Shown here: piece after piece, positions 26,960 to 34,955 of the stretch | How positions within the stretch are numbered: the first letter of the stretch is position 1 | How the letters are laid out: each line of letters opens with the position of its first letter | Assembly: GCA_963803295.1 (NCBI GenBank) | Contig: CAWDMC010000010.1 | Span: 372,001 to 436,000, forward strand | Direction: 5' to 3' | DNA from: CAWDMC01 sp963803295 | GTDB lineage: Bacteria; Acidobacteriota; Terriglobia; UBA7540 | DNA: 64,000 nucleotides | Program-made: the position numbers and the translations under genes | Notes under the pieces: generated by a model | The model's input: the letters and a program-made list of their open reading frames with translations, nothing else | What the model was told of the DNA's origin: nothing | Database searches by the model: none

Positions 26960-28354
26960 CTAGACCAGCTCTCCGGCCGTATCTTTCTTCTCTTCGTCTT
27001 TCCCCTTTTCCTCGCCGTCAGATCCCATGACCTTCTTTACCCGGGACGCAATCACGGTAGCCAAAATGGTCCCTGCGCCGGTGAAAACGGCTACAAGGTT
27101 GTTCTTGGCCTGGGTAAAATCCACGTGTCCGCCAGCTAGGTAGATGCAGGCATAAGGTACGGCAACGGCAATCACCCCGCCGACGATCGGCGCGAGAAGC
27201 GTTTTGAAGTTTCGTAGAATGAGGAACATGAGGTGATAGGCCAGGATCAAACCCGCAGTTACCAGCAATAAGCCGAGGGAGAAGTGCTCGTACCAGGGAA
27301 GTATCGCTCCAAAGCTGGCAGGGCGCCAAAGGTAGCTCAGTCCCAGGACGATTCCCACCAGCAAGAACATCGAGAGGGCATTCAGCAGCCCCCCCGAAAC
27401 GACAAGCGCCGAGAAATATCCCTGTATCAGGCTCAGGTATCCCGTTCGCATGGTTATCTTTTTCGGATGCAGTACCCGGCCGGCCAGAGCCTTGATGTTC
27501 TCTTTGAGGTCTTCGGTAAGATCGGCTTGGACCAGGAACGAAATCGGAAACTCGCTGCTTTGGTGTGCGTGATAGTTGAACAGAACCAACGACAGTGAAA
27601 GGTCGAGGAAAAGGCCCACCTGGATAACAGTCAGCAGGCTCACGTGTCCGTCGAGGAACCTGGCCAGCAGAAAAACCATAATCATTTCGATAATCTTGAT
27701 GAGGGGTGCGACGAGCTGGGAGACGCTGATGAGCCGGGGCGCCTCGATGGTCATCCCGATGTTGCTGCTCGAGATTAGGTCGCCGTAAGTAACAAACCGG
27801 CTCGGACTCACCATGGCCCAGAGCTTGAGGATCTTGTCATTCCACACCTCATCAAAAGGTGGAAGGGAAGGACTCTGGACACTGACGGCCTGAAATTTCA
27901 AACCCAGAGTCTGTTTCACCAATTCTCGGTCAACTTCGCAAAACCGTTTGGCGGTTTGCTGCTCGTCGGGCCGGAATGTGTAATCAATGGCACATGCGCA
28001 CTTCATGGCGGTGAAAAAGGTTCTACTCGGCAGACCGCCCAACTGGCCGAACACCGGTAAGCCGAAGGCTAGACGCTCGACAAGCGGTCCCACGAAACGC
28101 CACAGAACGACTCCCCAAGCCACAAAAACCGTCAGGAGGAGGGTCAATAAGATCATCCGGAAAGAGCGGCTGGCGGAACTTGCGCGCGCCTCGTGGCTGA
28201 CGATCGCCGACATGAACACAATGAAGACGATGTCCCACAAAAACAGCGCGACGCGATTTGCAAAGAGCGCCGCTAAAGCCGCGGTGAGACCCCGTTGCAC
28301 CTTGTCCAGGAAGGGTACTTCCGAATAGATTCCCAGGTCCCTGGCATTCTCCAT
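26960..28354 (-). CDS. Polytopic membrane protein of unknown function
   Basis: 464 residues from an ATG with a perfect CGGAGGACACA leader. Hydrophobic segments occur in three groups: residues ~20-95 (LFLWDIVFIVFMSAIV, ILLTLLLTVFVAWGVVLW), ~215-265 (LIKIIEMIMVFLLARF, VGLFLDLSLSLVLF) and ~325-440 (FSALVVSGGLLNALSMFLLVG, LGLLLVTAGLILAYHLMFLIL, APIVGGVIAVAVPYACIYLAG, NNLVAVFTGAGTILATVIA). A hydrophilic domain with a CACA and FCEVDRELVKQTLGL region sits between groups one and two. The tail is highly charged (DGEEKGKDEEKKD). No family recognised. It lies between the HD-GYP gene and the two-component pair, all minus strand, but the gaps are large enough for separate transcription. Confidence 0.8.
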   Translation of the reverse strand: MENARDLGIYSEVPFLDKVQRGLTAALAALFANRVALFLWDIVFIVFMSAIVSHEARASSASRSFRMILLTLLLTVFVAWGVVLWRFVGPLVERLAFGLPVFGQLGGLPSRTFFTAMKCACAIDYTFRPDEQQTAKRFCEVDRELVKQTLGLKFQAVSVQSPSLPPFDEVWNDKILKLWAMVSPSRFVTYGDLISSSNIGMTIEAPRLISVSQLVAPLIKIIEMIMVFLLARFLDGHVSLLTVIQVGLFLDLSLSLVLFNYHAHQSSEFPISFLVQADLTEDLKENIKALAGRVLHPKKITMRTGYLSLIQGYFSALVVSGGLLNALSMFLLVGIVLGLSYLWRPASFGAILPWYEHFSLGLLLVTAGLILAYHLMFLILRNFKTLLAPIVGGVIAVAVPYACIYLAGGHVDFTQAKNNLVAVFTGAGTILATVIASRVKKVMGSDGEEKGKDEEKKDTAGELV

Positions 28355-28671
28355 TGTGTCCTCCGAATCCTTCGCGCGGCTGATTGACTTGAGCTTCTTC
28401 TGTACTGCTCCTGGAGCTCGGTTACCAGTGTTGAGGAGAGACTTGCCGGATCAAAAGAACATACCACATGTTCTCATCGCGTGGTCAGCAGGTAGGGTAC
28501 GGTCATCTTTGGCGGTGTGCGGAGGATCAGGGTTTGTGGGGTTGTCGAAAAATTGGGTTTTGAGCCAAGTCTTTTACCTTACTCGAGCGTCCCCGAAAGC
28601 CGCCCCTTCGGCCTAAGGCTCAAGGCCTCGCGCCTTCCGCTGTCTTTGAGAAAATCCCGGCTGAGTGCGCT
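28355..28671. other. Gap without recognised features
   Basis: 317 nt between the polytopic membrane protein and the HD-GYP gene. Only short GC-rich inverted repeats are visible (for example GCGGCTTT/AAAGCCGC-like pairing near 28596). No gene supported. Confidence 0.4.
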
Positions 28672-30687
28672 CTACTGTCCCTCGGTGAGGCGATAGACCT
28701 GGCCGTCAACAAAGACCTGGAAAAGTGCCGGATCGAGCAGCTTGGACTGAACCTCACGGCCAATGATATCCAGGGCTCGTTCGGCTGGAATTGCCCGCTT
28801 GTAAGGGCGGTCGCGGGCAGTGAGGGCGTCGTAAATGTCAGAGATTGCGATCATTCTAGCCTGAACAGGAATCTGCTCCTCCTTCAGGTGTGAAGGATAG
28901 CCGCTGCCGTCAAGCCGTTCGTGGTGCGCCTTTACGATCTCGGGTATCTGCTGCAATTCCTTCGTCCAGGGAATCTGCCTCAGGAAAGTGTAGCTGTGCT
29001 GAACGTGCGACTCAATTTCAGCGCGCTCGCGTTGGTCCAAGCTGCCTTTGGGTATCAAAAGCAGGCGAACCTCTTCGGCATTCAGCAAGGGCACGGTCTC
29101 GTCTCCGGTATCCCTGAGAGCAATCCCGGCAATGATACCCAGCATTCCGGCCGCCTCCTGCGGCAAAGCGGAAGGCTCGTTTGCCTTCAGGACGAATTGC
29201 AGGAATTGCTCCAGCCGTGTTTCTTCCCGTTGGTAGTCGGCATCGAACCCTGCGAAAGCGTCCGCATAGTCCTGGTTTCCGTGCCGCATCAGATATTCGG
29301 TCTTCCGCCGGCTGTTCTCGATCTGAGCGGTCTGGCGTGCGTAGCGAAACCGCTGGCGGATTGATTCCAGTTGTCGGGGATAAAGCTTCTTCTCTTTCAC
29401 CAGTACGTGCTCGCGAACCCCCACTTTACCGAAATCGTGCAGCAGGGCGGCATACTTCAACTCCTGTAAGTCATGATCGGTGAAGTGGACATTCGTATAG
29501 GGCGCATGGGCCGCGCGATCGACGCGCTCAGCCAAACCGACCGCGAGCCGGGCGACGCGTTCCGAATGGCCAAAAGTTGTCGGATCGCGCGATTCAATGG
29601 CAGTAACCGAGGCCTTCACGAAACCCTCAAACAGCCGCTGGATGTCACGATAGAGCATGCTGTTCTCGATTGCGACGCCGGCCTGGCTGGCGAGGGAAGC
29701 AGCGAGTTCGCGGCTTCGAGCTGAAAAGGCCACAACCTCCCGGCGCACGTCCCCGATCGTTTCGAGGACAAACCCCGGCCGCCGTTTGGCATTGATGAGC
29801 TGCATGACGCTAGTAGGCTCGCCCCGCTGATTCTTGATCGGAACCACCAGTACCGAGCGGGTCCGATAATTGAGGAGCTCATCGAACTCGCGGTTGAGCT
29901 GCGGGCCCGTGCTCAGGCGGTAGGCATCGGGGATGCTCAGGATCTGGCCGTTAAGGGCGGCATAACCTGCCAGACTCGTCTCGTCAATAGGTACGGAGTA
30001 CTGCTGAAGTGACAACGAACGGCTATCGTTCTGGGCTGCACGAAACACCAAGTGGCGCGCCCCGCCTCCATTTCCCGCGGCCGGCCCGTCCTCGACGAGA
30101 TAGATCGAGCCCGCGTCTGCATGGGTGATCTCGCGGCTCTTGGTGAGAACCAAGTCGAGCAGAGCATCCAGGTTGCGCTCGGTTGAAAGCGAGATTCCGA
30201 TGGCATTCAGAGTCTGAAGGTCGGTGGCAGCTCGTTTCAACGCGAAATGGGCTTTCAGGCTTTCCTCCTGCGCACGCAGGCTCTCGAAGGCGCGCGCCAG
30301 CGTTCTCTCGATGACCGCCTTGGGAGCTCGTTGCGGGAGCCAGGCGAAAATCCGACGGTTCTTCAGGAACTGAGAAGGAACGCGGTCCAGACGGCCGGGC
30401 GGAAGCGGTGGGGTAATCGGACTTCTGCCAATCGAACTCTCAGGGAGAAAGCAGATCGCACACCAGGGACCGTGTTGGTCTCTGAGCCGATTAAGTTGGT
30501 CAAGATGGCTGGGAGTGGCGTCCAACAGGATCACGACGGGAGTCGTCCACTCAAGTAATTGCGCTCGGCGCCTGCGCCGCCGATCCCCGTTGGAGGGCAT
30601 AATCTTGACTTGGTAGGCTTTCGAGAGGTGCTCTAGAGCCTCCGCCGAGGAAAAATCTGCTGGGAAATAAATGTGCCTACTCGCCAC
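28672..30687 (-). CDS. GAF/HD-GYP domain protein (candidate c-di-GMP phosphodiesterase)
   Basis: 671 residues from a GTG at 30687. The first ~130 residues look like a degenerate receiver fold (TTPVVILLDATPSH). A GAF domain (about 155-335) senses a small ligand. An HD-GYP domain follows from about 355: GHSERVARLAVGLAERV, the metal-binding pair in LLHDFGKVGV at about 417, and HHERLDGSGYP at about 588-598. In ordinary HD-GYP proteins these last two motifs are some 65 residues apart. Here they are about 171 apart, so roughly 100 extra residues (with RFRYARQTAQIENSRRKTEY) are inserted. The motif set predicts hydrolysis of cyclic di-GMP; activity with the insert is uncertain. Confidence 0.87.
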   Translation of the reverse strand: MASRHIYFPADFSSAEALEHLSKAYQVKIMPSNGDRRRRRRAQLLEWTTPVVILLDATPSHLDQLNRLRDQHGPWCAICFLPESSIGRSPITPPLPPGRLDRVPSQFLKNRRIFAWLPQRAPKAVIERTLARAFESLRAQEESLKAHFALKRAATDLQTLNAIGISLSTERNLDALLDLVLTKSREITHADAGSIYLVEDGPAAGNGGGARHLVFRAAQNDSRSLSLQQYSVPIDETSLAGYAALNGQILSIPDAYRLSTGPQLNREFDELLNYRTRSVLVVPIKNQRGEPTSVMQLINAKRRPGFVLETIGDVRREVVAFSARSRELAASLASQAGVAIENSMLYRDIQRLFEGFVKASVTAIESRDPTTFGHSERVARLAVGLAERVDRAAHAPYTNVHFTDHDLQELKYAALLHDFGKVGVREHVLVKEKKLYPRQLESIRQRFRYARQTAQIENSRRKTEYLMRHGNQDYADAFAGFDADYQREETRLEQFLQFVLKANEPSALPQEAAGMLGIIAGIALRDTGDETVPLLNAEEVRLLLIPKGSLDQRERAEIESHVQHSYTFLRQIPWTKELQQIPEIVKAHHERLDGSGYPSHLKEEQIPVQARMIAISDIYDALTARDRPYKRAIPAERALDIIGREVQSKLLDPALFQVFVDGQVYRLTEGQ

Positions 30688-30704
30688 CAGTCACCCACTA
30701 GTAT

Positions 30705-30732
30705 TTTACTATGTAATTGCACAAATAGTAAA
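30705..30732. promoter_or_regulatory. Inverted repeat upstream of the HD-GYP gene
   Basis: TTTACTAT and ATAGTAAA, a perfect 8-bp inverted repeat with a 12-bp spacer, 18 nt upstream of the GTG at 30687 in an AT-rich patch unlike the GC-rich surroundings. It probably marks an operator over the promoter. Confidence 0.45.
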
Positions 30733-30881
30733 TAGACGGGAAACACGAAGCCCAAAAACCGCCAATCAAGCAGAAATTCGAAAAAACCATCGAGTGAAAA
30801 GAGAAGAACCTCCGGAATTCGGGCTCATGCCGGCCGGAAAACAGTCACCGAATCCCGGATTCTCCGCCGGAGGGCTACCTT

Positions 30882-31247
30882 CTAGGCGCTGGCAACCTTG
30901 TCGAAGCTGGCAATGGCCTTGGCCTCGTCATTGCTGACGTCGAACACCGTAAGGAGCTTGGTAATCTGCAACAAGTCTTGGACCTTCTTGGTGAGGTTCA
31001 AGAGCTTGAGCTGTCCACCCTGATTGGTAACCGCCGTGAAGGCGCTAACCAACTCGCCGATGCCAGAGCTATCGATATAGGTGACATCGCCCAAATTCAA
31101 TAAGAGCTTCTTGTTGCCCTTGCTCAGCTCATCGCGGATTAGTTCACGCAGTTGGGTACAACCTTCCCCGAGGGTAATTCTTCCACTGATGTCTATCACC
31201 GTGACAGACTCAATTTGGCGCACTGTGGCCTTCATGCTCACGCTCAT
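30882..31247 (-). CDS. STAS-domain anti-anti-sigma factor
   Basis: 121 residues, a single STAS domain. The phosphorylatable serine lies in YIDSSGIGELVSAF (about residue 60). In the partner-switch model the unphosphorylated protein binds the anti-sigma kinase and releases a sigma factor (RsbV/SpoIIAA family knowledge). The ATG at 31247 has AAGGAGGGA directly upstream and overlaps the 3' end of the kinase gene by 38 nt, so the two are translationally coupled. No sigma factor gene lies next to them here. Confidence 0.93.
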   Translation of the reverse strand: MSVSMKATVRQIESVTVIDISGRITLGEGCTQLRELIRDELSKGNKKLLLNLGDVTYIDSSGIGELVSAFTAVTNQGGQLKLLNLTKKVQDLLQITKLLTVFDVSNDEAKAIASFDKVASA

Positions 31248-31701
31248 TCCCTCCTTCTTTGTCCTTATGCTGCATGTCAGAATTGAGGCGCTTCACCAGG
31301 ATGACCTCGGTTCCCGACCCCTGCTTCGATATCACCTGGAATTCATCCATGAAGGCACGGATCAGGAAAATGCCGCGGCCAGAAACCTTGAGAATATTTT
31401 CTTCCATCAGGGGATCTGCAACCCGGGATACATCGAAGCCGGAGCCCTCGTCGCGAATGCGGATCTCCAGGCGGTCTTTGAAGGTCTGAAAGCGCAAGTG
31501 GACCTTCTTGCGAGGATCGAGTTTGTTTCCGTGAGCCACGGCGTTGATCATGGACTCATGCACGGACATTTCGATCCTATGCTGGTCTTCCTCGTCAAAG
31601 CCGGCCCTAGCGCAAATGTCTAAAGTGAGCTCTTCCGCCACCTCGACGTTCTTGAGGGTGCTTTCGAGCGTCACTTCGTAGACTCCGGGCTTCGCTGTCA
31701 T
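31210..31701 (-). CDS. RsbW-like anti-sigma serine kinase
   Basis: 163 residues from the ATG at 31701 (MTAKPGVYEVTLES); a longer frame to 31734 is unlikely. The GHKL ATPase fold shows the N box MSVHESMINAVAHGNKLD and the G1/G2 boxes RDEGSGFDVSRVADPLMEEN and GRGIFLIRAFMDEF. This type binds and inhibits a sigma factor and phosphorylates the STAS partner encoded right downstream. The product ends in a charged tail (DMQHKDKEGGNEREHEGH) encoded over the start of the STAS gene. Confidence 0.9.
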   Translation of the reverse strand: MTAKPGVYEVTLESTLKNVEVAEELTLDICARAGFDEEDQHRIEMSVHESMINAVAHGNKLDPRKKVHLRFQTFKDRLEIRIRDEGSGFDVSRVADPLMEENILKVSGRGIFLIRAFMDEFQVISKQGSGTEVILVKRLNSDMQHKDKEGGNEREHEGHSAPN

Positions 31702-31984
31702 TGGTATGGGCAAGTCCCGCCAGAAAATGTACAAGAGGCGGGGGATAAAGTCAATGAAGCCTCCATCAGGCCTCCATCCGGCTTCAAGCTGGCCGGGCCT
31801 GCAACTTGCGATCGTTCGGCTCCTGCAAAATATCGATGATTCAGGCGGTCGACTTGGTCACGGGCTTCGCAAACACCGGATGCACCCTTGCGCCGTGCCA
31901 CGCAGCATCATCTGCGAGAAGGCAAGACTTGGCAGTAAGGCCCGTTCAGGCGCGGACCTCAGTGCCCGGCTATTCTCCAACCAT

Positions 31985-33238
31985 TTAGTGGCCTCCAGCG
32001 CCAGGCCCTAGTCCGCCGCCCCCATCGCCACTGCCCGAGCCCACAACCGAGCCTGCAGCGCAGGCCTGAGATGGTGTTGTGAGCAGGGTGGTATCCGGAA
32101 AGCTGTAAGCCTGCTCGACCGCGTCCGAGGGTTTCTTGCGTGTGAACCACTGTAAGAGCGCCATGTTTTGGGGATGATATAGATAGCCGTTGATCATTAC
32201 CGGATACCCGTTTGGCGACGAAAGTACCTCGACGGGGTCGGCCACCTCAAGGAGATTTCCACCGCATGTACCAGAGCCATCAGGGTTCTGCCAGGGCGGA
32301 ACGACGTTGTTTATGAACGGGTCGTTGAGGGTTTCAGAGAGTTCGTGGCTTATCGGCAGAACGTCGGCCACCGTCGAGTCCAAAAAGATGCCCGGGTCAA
32401 GCCAACTTGCCCAGATGAAGGTTTGCACGGAGGCGTTGGCTCCGGCGGTATCCACGTCATAAGCGGTGTGAAATCCCAGGATACAGCAATTGTTGGGGTT
32501 ACCACCTTGGTACAACATAACGTCTGGAGAAAGGGCGATGGCGAGGCGCGACACGTGCAGGGGTTCGAGCTGAGTGATGGTATTCAACTGCGAAACAAAG
32601 AAGTCGGAGTCCACTAGGGCAAGAATGGTACCATCGGGCAACTGGTAAAGAGCCGCATCATTCGCCGGGACTTCCAACTGCACCGCTTTAAGCAGGCGCG
32701 GAGATTCCAGCCAAGTCTGCCAGCGGTGACGCTTGACGCCCCAGAATTCGGCTCTTTGCACGGCGTCTCCAAACTGTGTGTATCCGGAATCATACGGAGC
32801 CACCTCAAAATCGGGGCCATTTAAAACCCGGAATACATCCCGCGTTACGTCGAGCACGATGTTGTTGCCATTCTCATCGATAAACCCGTCAAAGATCATC
32901 GAGATGGGGATCAAGTCCGTACCAATTCTGGTTCGGCCTCCCGCGCGCGGAGCACCACCCGCCATAACATAAGGGTAGGACTGGCCGTTGTAGGTAAACG
33001 ATCCAGACCAATGGGGAATAGACCGGATGGCCGGCTGGGCGGCCGCCTCCGTCATCAAAGCCGACTTACTGTTCGGGGACATTCGGTTGCGACGAGCGAA
33101 CCGCACCTTCGCTCCCAACTCGTTGACGCTGAAGATCTTGGTAGGCCTCCTGGGAACCACGGCCGAGCCCGCCTGGGCAAACATTAACGCAGAGAAGAAC
33201 AGAACAGCCGATCCGAGACACACCAGTGATCTCACCAC
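31985..33238 (-). CDS. Secreted protein with HELSE motif (putative metallopeptidase-like)
   Basis: 417 residues from a GTG at 33238 preceded by GGGGGGAAG. A signal peptide (LVCLGSAVLFFSALMFAQAG) ends near residue 23. The central part contains ISHELSETLNDPF (about 295-310), an H-E-x-x-E arrangement seen in metalloprotease-like secreted proteins. A conserved CGGNLLEVADPVEV segment follows, where the aspartate or glutamate might complete a metal site. The C terminus is glycine-rich (GSGSGDGGGGLGPGAGG). I recall similar proteins in acidobacterial genomes but no experimental function. Catalysis is inference; a classical HExxH site is absent. Confidence 0.7.
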   Translation of the reverse strand: MVRSLVCLGSAVLFFSALMFAQAGSAVVPRRPTKIFSVNELGAKVRFARRNRMSPNSKSALMTEAAAQPAIRSIPHWSGSFTYNGQSYPYVMAGGAPRAGGRTRIGTDLIPISMIFDGFIDENGNNIVLDVTRDVFRVLNGPDFEVAPYDSGYTQFGDAVQRAEFWGVKRHRWQTWLESPRLLKAVQLEVPANDAALYQLPDGTILALVDSDFFVSQLNTITQLEPLHVSRLAIALSPDVMLYQGGNPNNCCILGFHTAYDVDTAGANASVQTFIWASWLDPGIFLDSTVADVLPISHELSETLNDPFINNVVPPWQNPDGSGTCGGNLLEVADPVEVLSSPNGYPVMINGYLYHPQNMALLQWFTRKKPSDAVEQAYSFPDTTLLTTPSQACAAGSVVGSGSGDGGGGLGPGAGGH

Positions 33239-33507
33239 AAAACTTCCCCCCCTTCTTTGGCTATACTCCAGACGCTATGTTGATACGAAATAGCTTAAGT
33301 GGAGGATAACAGCGAAGACGGCGTTGTCAAGTGCGTCCTCGCCAGTGTCGGTCCGACTACACAATCGCGACCTGTTCCGGGCCTCACGCCGGCAATGCGT
33401 CAGCCTAGGCGGTGGGCCGATGGGAGCTTGACAGTGGCACAGGGGGCTGCTAGTTTCGGAAGGCGCCGGAGTTCTTGCGACGCATCAAAATGTCTGGGAG
33501 CAAGGCG

Positions 33508-33918
33508 ATGATCAGCAAATTGACCGCTCTTCGTATAGTGATAATTGGATGCCTGACGGCCGCGAGCCTCGCCTTCGGCCAAACGGTTGACAGTTCCGTA
33601 GGGGGCGGGCATAGGCCAGTCAAGACCGGAAACGCCCGCTTTGGCGATCCAACGAGTACGGGCCGGGGCTTTCAAAACCACATTTACGGCGTAGTCAAGA
33701 AGGTGGACAAGACCTCCCTTGTACTCGACAAGACCGAGTTCGGGGATGACCAGGTTTTCACCCTGATTCCCAAGACTCGGTTCATCCATGATGGGAAGCC
33801 GAGCTCGCTCGAACAGATTAAGGTCGGAGATCAAATCTGGGTGCAGACGAAAAGAGACAAAAAAAGCGGCAATCTTCTAGCCCAAAAGGTATTGACGGGG
33901 GTTCTCCCGGTCAATTAG
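33508..33918 (+). CDS. Small secreted protein with DUF5666-like beta domain
   Basis: 136 residues from the ATG at 33508, chosen because GGGAG sits 6 nt upstream; earlier in-frame ATGs occur at 33475 and 33490. A signal peptide (TALRIVIIGCLTAASLAFG) is followed by a Gly-rich linker. The beta-barrel-like domain has IYGVVKKVDKTSLVLDKTEF and IKVGDQIWVQTKRDKKSGNL, a pattern of DUF5666-type proteins. Function unknown. It stands alone, with the lipid kinase gene about 90 nt downstream on the same strand. Confidence 0.75.
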   Translation: MISKLTALRIVIIGCLTAASLAFGQTVDSSVGGGHRPVKTGNARFGDPTSTGRGFQNHIYGVVKKVDKTSLVLDKTEFGDDQVFTLIPKTRFIHDGKPSSLEQIKVGDQIWVQTKRDKKSGNLLAQKVLTGVLPVN

Positions 33919-34011
33919 CGCATCGGAGGAGATATCGAAAATCCGACTCTATCGAGTGAAGCTCGGGTCAAAGCCGAAGTTGCCACAGCTATTGCTACGC
34001 CAGCCCCTCCC

Positions 34012-34938
34012 GTGCAAACGGCTACCCTTATCTATAATCCTGTCGCAGGGCGCCAGCCGGTCCGGCGCGGCCGGCAGATTCTGGCTGCAAGAGCGGCCCT
34101 GGAGGAATCCGGCCTCTCGGTTAATGTCGTCCAAACCCCAGGCCCCGGGGGCGGTACGACTATGGCTCGCCAAGCCATCGAGAGGGGCGAGCAGCTCATT
34201 TTGGTCTGCGGGGGTGACGGCACGATCAATGAGGTGCTCAACGGCATGATCCACGGGGAGGCGGCGCTCGGAATTCTGCCTGGCGGCACCGCAAACATCG
34301 TGGCGCGTGAGCTCAAACTGCCGCTCAATCCTGTACATGCGGCCCGCCAGATCCGGCGCTGGACGGCACGTGGGGTAGCAGTGGGGCGAGTTACCTGGCC
34401 CGCCAAGAGTCCAGCCCAAGTTAATCCTCCGGTCGAGCGCCGCTATTTCCTCAGCGTTGCAGGCGTCGGTTTCGACGCCCATGTGGTCTACAAACTCTCC
34501 TCACGGTTCAAGAATGCCCTGGGGGTCGTTGCCTACTGCATCGAAGCGATACGCCAGGTAGTGAGGTATCCCTTCCCTGCATTCTCCTGCCATTTTGATG
34601 AACGCGAACTCGCCGCCGGATTTGCCATCGTCCACCGGACCAGCCTGTACGCCGGATGGCTGCAACTTGCGCCCGGCACGCGTTTCTTTGACTCCAAGCT
34701 TCGGCTCTGCGTGTTCAAAAGCCGCGACTGGAAACGCTATTTCCTATACGCGGCGGCAGTCGCGCTGCGACAACATCTGCGTTTGAGCGACGTGGAACTG
34801 GTTGAGACTGAGAAGATTCTTTGCCTCGCCAACAATTACGATGTGCCCGTGCGCTTCGAACTCGATGGTGAGTTGGCCGCTGAGCTACCCGCTACCTTCG
34901 AGGTCGTTCCGAACGCGCTCAAACTGCTTGTGCCATAA
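34012..34938 (+). CDS. Diacylglycerol kinase family lipid kinase (YegS/DagK type)
   Basis: 308 residues. The kinase N-terminal domain has LIYNPVAG at the start, the nucleotide-binding VCGGDGTINEVLNG near residue 65-78 and LPGGTANIVAREL, all diagnostic of the DAGK_cat fold. The C-terminal half is the beta-sandwich domain of YegS-like kinases, ending FELDGELAAELPATFEVVP. It would phosphorylate diacylglycerol or a related lipid. The only in-frame canonical start is GTG at 34012 and it lacks a good ribosome binding site. A strong GGAGGAG at about 33926 lies in the same open frame 86 nt upstream with no ATG, GTG or TTG between, so the true start is uncertain. Confidence 0.88.
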   Translation: MQTATLIYNPVAGRQPVRRGRQILAARAALEESGLSVNVVQTPGPGGGTTMARQAIERGEQLILVCGGDGTINEVLNGMIHGEAALGILPGGTANIVARELKLPLNPVHAARQIRRWTARGVAVGRVTWPAKSPAQVNPPVERRYFLSVAGVGFDAHVVYKLSSRFKNALGVVAYCIEAIRQVVRYPFPAFSCHFDERELAAGFAIVHRTSLYAGWLQLAPGTRFFDSKLRLCVFKSRDWKRYFLYAAAVALRQHLRLSDVELVETEKILCLANNYDVPVRFELDGELAAELPATFEVVPNALKLLVP

Positions 34939-34955
34939 GTCGAACTTCTGGGGCT

